Assembly: GCA_964351865.1 (NCBI GenBank)
Contig: CAYGPJ010000006.1
Location: 1-64,000 of the forward strand
Origin: JBCDJI01 sp964351865
GTDB taxonomy: Bacteria > Verrucomicrobiota > Verrucomicrobiia > Methylacidiphilales > JBCBYL01
Reading direction: 5' to 3'
DNA length: 64,000 nt
In this document: in pieces, positions 52,935 to 61,132 of the stretch
Position numbering within the stretch: position 1 is the first letter of the stretch
Layout: the number at the start of each line of letters is the position of its first letter
Notes under the pieces: model-generated
What the model was told of the DNA's origin: nothing
Database searches by the model: none
What the model saw: the letters and a program-made list of their open reading frames with translations, nothing else
Made by a program: the position numbers and the translations under genes

Positions 52935-55484
52935 ATGGGAAAAACGCTAGTCATTGCAGAGAAACCGAGTGTAGCAGGGGATATCTCCCGGGTGCTGGGG
53001 GGAATGAAAAAAGAGAAGGATTACTTCGAAGGGGACAACTATGTTGTCAGTTCTGCCATCGGTCACCTTGTCACCATTAAGCCGCCGGAGAGTGCGGAGG
53101 TGAAGCGTGGCAAGTGGAAGATGGAAAACCTGCCGGTGATTCCTGAAGCATTTGATCTGGATCCCATCGCCAAAACCGAATCTCGCTTCAAGCTGCTTAA
53201 GCGGCTGATGAAGCGGAAGGATATAGACCTGATTATTAATGCTTGTGATGCGGGGCGCGAAGGTGAGTTGATTTTTCGTTATATTGTCGACGCTGCCCAA
53301 GTGAAAAAACCGACCAAGCGCTTATGGCTGCAGTCGATGACTCAGGGCGCCATTCGCGACGGGTTTGAAAATTTAAAGTCAGAAGCTGAAATGGTGCCGT
53401 TGGCGGATGCCGCCAAGTGTCGCTCCGAGGCCGACTGGTTGATGGGGATCAACGGCACGCGTGCGATGACTGCGTTTAATTCGCCTTCAGGCGGGTTCCA
53501 GTTAACGACGGTCGGTCGAGTCCAGACTCCGACACTGGCACTGCTGGTTAACCGCGAGAAAGAGATTCAGGCATTTAATCCGGTGGATTATTGGGAAGTG
53601 CACGCCAGCTTTGGGGTTCAGGCCGGGAGTTATGAGGGCCGCTGGTTTGACGAGTCGTTTAAGAAGCCAAAAACCGAACGAGGCGAGCGAGCCAGTGATC
53701 TTAAAGCGGAGCGTATCTGGGATAAAGCCGAAGCGGAAGCGATTGTTGCCTATTGCGAAGGAAAGCAGGCGACGGTGGAAGAAGAGCAAAAGCCTAGTAA
53801 ACAGGCCTCTCCTTTATTGTATGATCTGACCAGTTTACAACGTGAAGCCAACGGACGTTTCGGTTTCAGTGCACGAGGGACTCTGGCCATCGCACAAGCT
53901 CTTTATGAACGGCATAAAGTGCTAACCTACCCGAGAACGGATAGTCGCTACCTCCCTGAAGATTATATGGGCACGGTGAAGCAGGTGCTGGGGAATTTCT
54001 CTGGTAGTGTTTACGGTGATTATGCCAAGAAAATCACTTCCAATAGCTGGCTGGTGCCGAGTAAGCGTATCTTTAATGGGGCCAAGGTATCAGATCACTT
54101 TGCGATCGTACCCACTAATCAGCAGCCCAAGAACCTGAAAGAGCAGGAGCAGAAACTCTACGACATGGTGGTGCGGCGTTTCCTGGCGGTCTTTTACCCC
54201 CCGGCGGTTTACGAGATCACCACGCGGATCAGTCGGGTTGACGAACATGCCTTTAAGACGGAAGGCAAGATCCTGCGGGAACTGGGATGGTTGGAAGTTT
54301 ATGGTAAGGCGGCGGCGGAGTCTGCTTCCGACATGGTAAGAGTGGAGTCGGATGAGAAAGCTGAAGTCGAGGGAATCGAATCCCGCGGAGAAGCCACCCG
54401 CCCGCCTGCGCGTTATACGGAAGCCACATTGCTCTCGGCGATGGAAGGGGCCGGCAAGATGATTGACGACGAAGAGCTGCGTGATGCGATGTCAGAAAAA
54501 GGACTAGGTACTCCGGCGACACGTGCGCAGACGATAGAAGGGTTGATCAGTCAGGAGTATATCCGGCGCGAGGAGCGGAATCTGCATCCTACCGCCAAAG
54601 CATTCAATCTGATGGAGACCGTGAGCGTGATGAAAATTCCCGCATTGGATTCTCCTGAGACTACCGGGGAGTGGGAATTTAAACTCAAAGAAGTGGAGCA
54701 AGGCAAACGTACACGCGATGCCTTTATGAAGGAAATTCAGCAAGTGACTCGGGATGTGGTGGAAGCGGTTCGGGGCTTTAATCCGGAGTCGGTGGAAATG
54801 CGTGAGACTGGCATCACCGATCCAATTACCGGGCAACCGGTAGTGGAGACGTTGCGGGATTACCGTAGTCGTGATGGCAAGATGGTGATTCGTAAAGCGA
54901 TCGCCGGACGCATTATGGAGCTGGATGAAATAGCCCAGTTAATGGAAAAACGTGAGGTGGGCCCACTGGATGGCTTTCGTAGTCGTCAGGGGTGGAACAC
55001 ATTCAGTGCCATTGTTCGGCTCAACGATGAAGGCGAAACCGAGCTGGACTGGGGACAGAATGAGGAGAAAGACGAAGAGCCGCTTTCGTTTGAAGGGCTG
55101 GAACCGCTGGGCATGCATCCGGTGTTGAAGGTGAAGGTTTACGATACCGAGCGCGCATTTATTTCGGAAGAAAAAGGCAAAGACGATAAGCCGGTTTTCC
55201 GTTTGCCGCGCAAGATTCTGGATCGTGAGATTACAGCCGAAGAAGTCAGGAAGATGCTGGCGGATGGGAAAACTGAACTACTGCGTGCTTTCATCAGCAA
55301 AAAGCGCGGTAAGCGCCCGTTTGATGCGTTTCTGCTGGCAAATGATGAAAAAGGTAAAGGATGGGGATTTGATTTTCCGCCACGCCCTGCACGTAAACCT
55401 GCGGCTAAGAAAAAGGCGGCAAAGAAAACGGTAAAAAAGACGGTGAAGAAGACAGCTAATAAAACGGATACGCAGTCGGAATAA
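52935..55484 (+). CDS. Type IA DNA topoisomerase (TopB/topoisomerase III-like)
   Basis: 849 aa. It relaxes or decatenates DNA by single-strand passage. The TOPRIM domain begins MGKTLVIAEKPSVAGDISR and has NACDAGREGELIFRY. The catalytic Tyr is in VLTYPRTDSRYLPE, and TEATLLSAMEGAG with GLGTPATRAQTIE is typical of topoisomerase III. Two C-terminal zinc-less repeat domains follow, and the last 25 residues are Lys/Ala-rich (PARKPAAKKKAAKKTVKKT), like the rpoD tail. Confidence 0.93.
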   Translation: MGKTLVIAEKPSVAGDISRVLGGMKKEKDYFEGDNYVVSSAIGHLVTIKPPESAEVKRGKWKMENLPVIPEAFDLDPIAKTESRFKLLKRLMKRKDIDLIINACDAGREGELIFRYIVDAAQVKKPTKRLWLQSMTQGAIRDGFENLKSEAEMVPLADAAKCRSEADWLMGINGTRAMTAFNSPSGGFQLTTVGRVQTPTLALLVNREKEIQAFNPVDYWEVHASFGVQAGSYEGRWFDESFKKPKTERGERASDLKAERIWDKAEAEAIVAYCEGKQATVEEEQKPSKQASPLLYDLTSLQREANGRFGFSARGTLAIAQALYERHKVLTYPRTDSRYLPEDYMGTVKQVLGNFSGSVYGDYAKKITSNSWLVPSKRIFNGAKVSDHFAIVPTNQQPKNLKEQEQKLYDMVVRRFLAVFYPPAVYEITTRISRVDEHAFKTEGKILRELGWLEVYGKAAAESASDMVRVESDEKAEVEGIESRGEATRPPARYTEATLLSAMEGAGKMIDDEELRDAMSEKGLGTPATRAQTIEGLISQEYIRREERNLHPTAKAFNLMETVSVMKIPALDSPETTGEWEFKLKEVEQGKRTRDAFMKEIQQVTRDVVEAVRGFNPESVEMRETGITDPITGQPVVETLRDYRSRDGKMVIRKAIAGRIMELDEIAQLMEKREVGPLDGFRSRQGWNTFSAIVRLNDEGETELDWGQNEEKDEEPLSFEGLEPLGMHPVLKVKVYDTERAFISEEKGKDDKPVFRLPRKILDREITAEEVRKMLADGKTELLRAFISKKRGKRPFDAFLLANDEKGKGWGFDFPPRPARKPAAKKKAAKKTVKKTVKKTANKTDTQSE

Positions 55485-55615
55485 GCGAAACTACCTGATC
55501 AAGAAAACAAGTGTCGCTGGCCAGTAAATGTGCTCTAATAGAGAGCGTTCCGTTAACGTAGTGCCCTGATTACTGGTTATCGTTGATCATACTCTGATGC
55601 TGAGGAACTCTCTAT

Positions 55616-56509
55616 ATGAGCATAATTACCTATTTACTCCGTGCCGGGTTAATTTTCAGCTACCTGTTGGTATTACCCGCGGTGGTATCCGCGCAGAGTA
55701 AAACAGAATCTGAGGTGTTTTCTTATCGCTTAGAAGATCTTAAAGAAGTGCAAGACGCACTGAAGCAAGTGGTCAGTCAGGAAGGTAAGACCGTTTTTTT
55801 ATACGATAAGCGTAAAGTGCTGGTTCAGGATAAAGCGGATCATTTTGAAATCATTCGAGCCATCATGAAGGAATTCAATCCGGAGAAACCTGCGGCAACC
55901 CCAGGGCCGATGGTGAGGGTTGAATTGTTTTTTAATGAGAATAATAGCGGCGGTCAAAGCGGAGTATCGGTCGATGGTCGTGTCAATACCGGCCCGGTAA
56001 CGATCGGCAACAAGGGGGGCGGAACTGGCAGTGGTAACAAAATTCGTATCAATGCCATCGAGCGGAATATGACGTCGACCACCAACCAGACTTCTTTTCT
56101 GATGGTTCAGTCCGGCTCGTGGGCGCGCATGAATGTTTCCAAGGAGGTATCGCGTCCCGCCTATTTTTACAACGTATTGTCGCGTTTCGGATATGTTCAG
56201 TCCGGTGTGGTGTTGGAGCGGGTTAATGTGGGCACCATGCTGGAAGTGGCACCGACGGTGCGAGGTAACTGGATTGATCTGGAGATTACTCCGGTGATTA
56301 CCTCGATGGAGAATTCGAAGCGGCGTGATTTTAAAGTGAGAGAATTAACGACCCGGGTGACGGTGGCTTCGGGCGCGCGAGTGCATATCGGCGGATTTCA
56401 GGGGGTGCAGGATGATTTTAATTCACGCTTTTTTGGAGTCAGTCGTCGGGACGCAAGTAGTCAGGTGGGGTTTGCGGTGCGGGCCACCTTGCAGGAGTTT
56501 GGGCAGTGA
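55616..56509 (+). CDS. Short secretin-like protein
   Basis: 297 aa. A signal peptide (about 1-26, ending VSAQS) is followed by an N1-like domain (FSYRLEDLKEVQDALKQVV, ending near DHFEIIRAIMKEFN) and a short secretin-type segment: GTMLEVAPTVRGNWIDLEIT, then RVTVASGARVHIGGF. Type II/III secretins of this type form outer-membrane rings, but this protein is much shorter than the usual 500-700 aa. The 3' end overlaps coaE by 4 bp. Confidence 0.7.
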   Translation: MSIITYLLRAGLIFSYLLVLPAVVSAQSKTESEVFSYRLEDLKEVQDALKQVVSQEGKTVFLYDKRKVLVQDKADHFEIIRAIMKEFNPEKPAATPGPMVRVELFFNENNSGGQSGVSVDGRVNTGPVTIGNKGGGTGSGNKIRINAIERNMTSTTNQTSFLMVQSGSWARMNVSKEVSRPAYFYNVLSRFGYVQSGVVLERVNVGTMLEVAPTVRGNWIDLEITPVITSMENSKRRDFKVRELTTRVTVASGARVHIGGFQGVQDDFNSRFFGVSRRDASSQVGFAVRATLQEFGQ

Positions 56510-57111
56510 AGGCTGACCTTCCTGCGCGGTTGGCGTTGACGGGGGGGATTGGTTGCGGGAAGAGCGCGGTAGCCGCTTTACTGGAAGATGCTGGATTTAA
56601 AATTGTGGATTCAGATTTAATTGCCCGTGAAGTGGTGCAACCCGGTGAAGAAGGGTATGAAAAAGTCATTGACGCATTTGGAAACGATATCCTTAATAGT
56701 GACCGAACGATTCACCGCGGCCGTCTCGGCCAAATCGTCTTCTCGGATCCGACTAGGCGGGACCAATTAAATTCCCTACTTCACCCCATTATCCGAAAGC
56801 GTTGGCAGGCGCGGCAACATGATCACTGGGAAATATTTCCCGGAGTTCCTGTGGTGGTCGTTATTCCGTTGTTGTTTGAGGCAGGTCTGGAATTTGAGTT
56901 TGACTCAATTGCCTGTGTGGCCTGCTCTAAACGAATTCAAGGAGAGCGTCTATCAGCTCGTGGATTATCCCGCGAGCAGGTGGATCAGAGAATCACAGCG
57001 CAATGGCCTGTGGAACGGAAGATGGAGCGTGCCGGCTTGGTTATTTGGAATGATGGAAGCTTGCAGCTATTGGAGCGCCTAACCCGGCGGTTATGTTCCC
57101 AATGGAAATGA
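56506..57111 (+). CDS. coaE: Dephospho-CoA kinase
   Basis: 201 aa, GTG start overlapping the secretin-like gene (GTGA). It catalyses the last step of CoA synthesis. LTGGIGCGKSAVAALL is the P-loop, DSDLIAREVV follows, and DQLNSLLHPIIRKR is the CoA-binding region. Normal length. The next gene, rho, starts 33 bp later. Confidence 0.94.
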   Translation: MKADLPARLALTGGIGCGKSAVAALLEDAGFKIVDSDLIAREVVQPGEEGYEKVIDAFGNDILNSDRTIHRGRLGQIVFSDPTRRDQLNSLLHPIIRKRWQARQHDHWEIFPGVPVVVVIPLLFEAGLEFEFDSIACVACSKRIQGERLSARGLSREQVDQRITAQWPVERKMERAGLVIWNDGSLQLLERLTRRLCSQWK

Positions 57112-57144
57112 AGAGAGAGAAACCGTTTTTTAACAAAGGAAAAT

Positions 57145-58821
57145 ATGTCCGAAGAAATCGAAAAGAAATCAGAAGGTGCTGAAGCACCCGTAGCCAAAAA
57201 GCGAGCCGTGCGTAAGCCGGTAGCTCCTAAGGAGGAGACCGCACCCAATCATCCAGTAGCTGCTCCGGTTGAAAAACCAGCCAGTCAGCCTGTCGAGCCA
57301 AAGCATGAGGCAAATCAGAACGTGCCCGACAAGAGTAGTGCTGAAGCAGAATTTCGTGATAACCGTGGGAATAGTAACGCAGGTGGAAACAGTAACCGCA
57401 GTAATCGCAACAAGAATCGTCGCAATGGCGGTCGCCGCGATCGCGACAACAATCGCAATCGAGGACGAGGACAGCATGATGATCGTGAACGCGATCGTCT
57501 GGACGAAATAGCCCCTGGAGATATGGGTGAGATTACTATCAATCCGGAAGAGTTGCCGGATGGTAAAGAGCTGCATCTGGGTGATTTGCAGAAAATGTCG
57601 ATTCAGATGCTGAGTGAGATGGGGGTTGAGTATAAGATCGATAATATTGGAACCCTGAGAAAGCATGAACTGATTTTCGAAATCCTGCGGCGCAACGCCA
57701 TGAAAGAAGGGCGAATGTACGGTGAAGGGGTGCTGGAAATCCTGCCGGATTCCTATGGGTTTCTGCGCTGGCCGATTCACAATTTTCAGCCTTGTCCGGA
57801 AGATATTTATGTTTCGCCTTCACAGATTCGTCGCTACGGACTGAAGAAGGGCGATCTGATTGCTGGTGAAATTCGTTCTCCGAAACATAAGGAACGCTAT
57901 TTTGCACTGGTTTCTGTCGATAAGCGGGAAGGTGAGATTCCGGAAAAAGCCAAGCAGGTCATCCACTTTGATAACTTGACGCCACTGTTTCCGAATCGGC
58001 GTATCATTTTGGAAACAGACAAAGATATGGCCATGCGCTGTGTTGATTTGGTGACGCCGATCGGTTTCGGTCAGCGTGGATTGATCGTGGCACCGCCGCG
58101 GACGGGTAAAACCGTGTTGATGCAGAAGATCGCTAACTCGATCTCGGCTAATCATCCTGAGGCGCATCTGATTGTGTTGCTGATTGATGAACGTCCGGAA
58201 GAAGTGACCGACATGAAGCGCTCGGTGCGTGGAGAAGTGATCAGCTCAACCTTTGATGAACCGCCCGAAAGACATGTTCAGGTGGCAGAAATGGTCATCG
58301 AGCGTGCGAAACGCCTGGCTGAGCGAGGAACGGACGTGGTGATTCTGCTGGATAGTTTGACACGTCTGGCACGTGGCTACAACACGTTGCAACCGCACAG
58401 CGGGAAAATTCTCTCCGGAGGGGTGGACGCTAATGCGTTACATAAACCCCGTCGATTCTTTGCTGCAGCACGTAATCTGGAAGAAGGCGGCAGCCTGACG
58501 ATTCTGGCTACCGCTCTGGTAGAAACCGGTAGTAAAATGGATGAAGTGATCTTCGAGGAGTTTAAAGGAACCGGAAACATGGAAATTCATCTGGATCGGG
58601 CCCTGTCAGATCGACGTATCTGGCCGGCAGTGAATGTGGCCAAATCGGGAACCCGTAAAGAAGAATTACTTTACCACAAGGATGAGTGGCCGCGTATTGA
58701 TGCCTTGCGTAAAGCGCTGTCGTCACTGCCTGCTGTGGAAGCGATGCAGGTATTATTGGATCGACTGAAAAAGACGAAGACGAATATTGAGTTCCTCCTC
58801 GCGATGAATTTGAAAGAGTAA
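57145..58821 (+). CDS. rho: Transcription termination factor Rho
   Basis: 558 aa. A hexameric RNA helicase that ends transcription. Residues about 1-140 are a low-complexity extension, first acidic/Pro-rich, then rich in Asn, Arg and Gly (RNKNRRNGGRRDRDNNRNRG). The Rho N-terminal and CSD-like RNA-binding domains follow (LQKMSIQMLSEMGVEY, YGFLRWP, DIYVSPSQIRRYGLKKGD). The ATPase has APPRTGKTVLMQKIA and VILLDSLTRLARGYN. Insertions like this are known in several bacterial Rho proteins. Confidence 0.96.
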   Translation: MSEEIEKKSEGAEAPVAKKRAVRKPVAPKEETAPNHPVAAPVEKPASQPVEPKHEANQNVPDKSSAEAEFRDNRGNSNAGGNSNRSNRNKNRRNGGRRDRDNNRNRGRGQHDDRERDRLDEIAPGDMGEITINPEELPDGKELHLGDLQKMSIQMLSEMGVEYKIDNIGTLRKHELIFEILRRNAMKEGRMYGEGVLEILPDSYGFLRWPIHNFQPCPEDIYVSPSQIRRYGLKKGDLIAGEIRSPKHKERYFALVSVDKREGEIPEKAKQVIHFDNLTPLFPNRRIILETDKDMAMRCVDLVTPIGFGQRGLIVAPPRTGKTVLMQKIANSISANHPEAHLIVLLIDERPEEVTDMKRSVRGEVISSTFDEPPERHVQVAEMVIERAKRLAERGTDVVILLDSLTRLARGYNTLQPHSGKILSGGVDANALHKPRRFFAAARNLEEGGSLTILATALVETGSKMDEVIFEEFKGTGNMEIHLDRALSDRRIWPAVNVAKSGTRKEELLYHKDEWPRIDALRKALSSLPAVEAMQVLLDRLKKTKTNIEFLLAMNLKE

Positions 58822-58860
58822 TCGGGTCGACAAAATTCGATCAGATCACATGATCATTAT

Positions 58861-59832
58861 ATGAAGGTCTTAGTTACCGGCGGTGCTGGTTATATTGGTT
58901 CGGTGACCGTTGATGCGCTTATCAATAACGGTCACGAGGTTTGGATCTACGACAATTTGTCTACGGGTTCCAGAGTGCGCGTGAATAACCAAGTCACTTT
59001 CGTGGAAGCGGATTTGTGTGACAAGCCCAGACTGGTATCTGCCTTGCGAGATTTGGGAGCTGAGGCAGTGATTCATTGTGCTGGGATTTCAGCTATCGGC
59101 GATTCACTGAAGGCACCCGGGACTTATTATCATTCGCTAGTGGGTTCAGGCGTGCATCTGTTGGAAGCGATGGTCGAAGCGGGGTGTAAGCGATTGATTT
59201 CCTGCTCCAGTTATGCGGTTTACGGAATACCGGAAAAAATGCCGGTAGATGAGCGGGCGCCGACGAAACCGATTACCCCGGGTGGACACGCATTCCTCAC
59301 CTTCGAGCAGATCATCGAGTGGTATCATAAAATATATGATCTGCAGTATATCTCACTGAGGATTTTCAGTGCAGCCGGTGCGACGGAACGCTGCGGAGAA
59401 ATTAATATCAGGCAAGATCGACTGATTTCGCTGATTCTGGCGGTAGTTGGTGGGGCGAAAGATTACGTGCCGGTTTATGGGGATGATCACGTGACTCCGG
59501 ATGGCACCTGTATTCGGGATTATGTTCATGTGGATGATGTGGCGGCAGCGATTAATTCCGCGTTATCCTTCGAACGCAACGGGGTCTTTAATATTGGTTC
59601 CGGTGAAGGGCAGTCGGTCATGCAGGTGCTCGACTGTGCTCGGCGGGAGACCGGACATGAAATTCCTATTCGCATGATGCCGAAGCGTGAAGGGGATCCG
59701 CCGCGATTGGTTGCTGCTTATCACCGCGCCAAAATGGAATGGAAGTGGCAGCCCAAGTATCAAAAATTTAAAGACATTTTTGCAACGTCATGGGATTGGG
59801 CACAGTCACATCCGGAATTTTTTAAACCATAA
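58861..59832 (+). CDS. GalE-like SDR protein lacking the catalytic Tyr and Lys
   Basis: 323 aa. The fold and NAD site of UDP-glucose 4-epimerase are intact (VTGGAGYIGS, YDNLSTGS), as are GDDHVTPDGTCIRDYVHVDD and the catalytic Ser (Ser117 in SSYAVYG). However, the YxxxK motif (PYGxxK in GalE) reads TPGGHAFLTFEQ, so Gly141 and Phe145 replace Tyr and Lys. It is therefore unlikely to be an ordinary epimerase. It is the first gene before hprK-ptsH-ptsI, 3 bp from hprK. Confidence 0.85.
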   Translation: MKVLVTGGAGYIGSVTVDALINNGHEVWIYDNLSTGSRVRVNNQVTFVEADLCDKPRLVSALRDLGAEAVIHCAGISAIGDSLKAPGTYYHSLVGSGVHLLEAMVEAGCKRLISCSSYAVYGIPEKMPVDERAPTKPITPGGHAFLTFEQIIEWYHKIYDLQYISLRIFSAAGATERCGEINIRQDRLISLILAVVGGAKDYVPVYGDDHVTPDGTCIRDYVHVDDVAAAINSALSFERNGVFNIGSGEGQSVMQVLDCARRETGHEIPIRMMPKREGDPPRLVAAYHRAKMEWKWQPKYQKFKDIFATSWDWAQSHPEFFKP

Positions 59833-59835
59833 ATC

Positions 59836-60810
59836 ATGCCGGTCACGAGCACGGATTCTGAGAAGAGCACGAACCCACAAGTTTCGGTGGGTCAGTTCTA
59901 CGCGCTCCATTCTGATTTGATGAGCCTGCGCTTAATTGCAGGTGCGGAAGGAATGGATCGGTTTATCAAGGAAGGTTCGGTGAATCGTTTAGGTCTAGTG
60001 CTAACCGGTTTTTTTAAATTCTTTGCCTCCAGGCGGATTCAAATCATCGGTAAAAGCGAAATGGCTTACCTGCGTTCACTGGATCCTTCGACCAGGAGGG
60101 AAAGAATTCGTGACATTTTCAGCAAAAAAATTCCCTGTATTATTTTTTCCCGAAATATCCGACCTCCCGCATTTTTTATTGAGGAGGCAGAGCGATACGG
60201 AGTTCCACTATTCAGATCTGAAATAAAAACAAACCGGCTAGTGAATCAGGTGGCGATTGCGCTCGAACAAGATTTTGCACCTAGCACCTCTATCCACAGT
60301 AGCATGGTCGATATTCAAGGCGTGGGAGTTTTGATCCGAGGTGAGAGCGGTATCGGTAAAAGTGAGTGTGTTCTGGGGCTTATTGAGCGTGGTTATTCAC
60401 TGGTGGCGGATGACATTACCAAAATCAAGTGCATTGAAGGCACAGAACTGATGGCGACCTCAGCTGATCTCACTCGTCATTACATGGAAGTGCGGGGGAT
60501 TGGGGTGATCAACGTTGCCAGTATCTTTGGAGCCAGTAGTATTCGTAATTCGAAGCGAATTGATCTGGTCGTGACCTTGATGGACTGGACTAAAATGGAA
60601 AATATTAATCGGACTGGTTTGGATCAGGAGTATTTTGAAATATTGCAAATCAAAGTCCCTCATGTAACAATTCCCGTAAGGTCAGGTCGCGATATATCGG
60701 GTTTGATCGAGGTGGCTGCGCTGGATCAGAAATTGAAGAGTCTGGGACATCACTCCGCCTCCGAGTTCAATGAGCGGTTAATTAATAAAATGCAGAGTAA
60801 AGAGTCGTAA
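59836..60810 (+). CDS. hprK: HPr kinase/phosphorylase
   Basis: 324 aa. It phosphorylates and dephosphorylates HPr at a serine, linking energy state to carbon control. The P-loop is RGESGIGKSECVLG, the HPr-kinase signature is MEVRGIGVINVASIFG, and GYSLVADDITKI is also typical. The N-terminal regulatory domain (about 20-150) is present. ptsH follows after 34 bp. It is a normal-length enzyme in an operon with its substrate. Confidence 0.95.
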   Translation: MPVTSTDSEKSTNPQVSVGQFYALHSDLMSLRLIAGAEGMDRFIKEGSVNRLGLVLTGFFKFFASRRIQIIGKSEMAYLRSLDPSTRRERIRDIFSKKIPCIIFSRNIRPPAFFIEEAERYGVPLFRSEIKTNRLVNQVAIALEQDFAPSTSIHSSMVDIQGVGVLIRGESGIGKSECVLGLIERGYSLVADDITKIKCIEGTELMATSADLTRHYMEVRGIGVINVASIFGASSIRNSKRIDLVVTLMDWTKMENINRTGLDQEYFEILQIKVPHVTIPVRSGRDISGLIEVAALDQKLKSLGHHSASEFNERLINKMQSKES

Positions 60811-60844
60811 AACAGGTTTTAGATCAATACACTTTCGGAATAAA

Positions 60845-61102
60845 ATGGATATAGAGATTAAAAATAAGCTAGGTCTGCATGCGCGCCCTGCGGCGATGTT
60901 TGTCCGGATTGCTAATCAGTTTTCATCGGAAATTACCGTTGAAAAAGACAATGAACAAGTGAATGGCAAAAGTATCATGGGGTTGATGATGTTAGCTGCG
61001 GGATGTGGCTCCATTCTGAGTGTTACGGCCCAGGGGAATGATGCTGATGAGGCATTAAAGGCGCTGGCGGATCTTGCAGAACGGAAATTCGACGAGGAGT
61101 AA
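60845..61102 (+). CDS. ptsH: Phosphocarrier protein HPr
   Basis: 85 aa. The PEP-dependent phosphorylation site is His12 in GLHARPA, and the HprK-dependent site is Ser42 in GKSIMGLMML. Both are present, so this HPr can receive both modifications. It lies between hprK and ptsI. Confidence 0.96.
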   Translation: MDIEIKNKLGLHARPAAMFVRIANQFSSEITVEKDNEQVNGKSIMGLMMLAAGCGSILSVTAQGNDADEALKALADLAERKFDEE

Positions 61103-61132
61103 GCTCCTTTTTGATGAAGACAATTGTAAACG

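Noticed and set aside
57169..57780. 203-codon open frame opposite the 5' part of rho
   Set aside because: It arises from the low-complexity Arg/Asn/Gly region of rho read in reverse. No independent coding signal.
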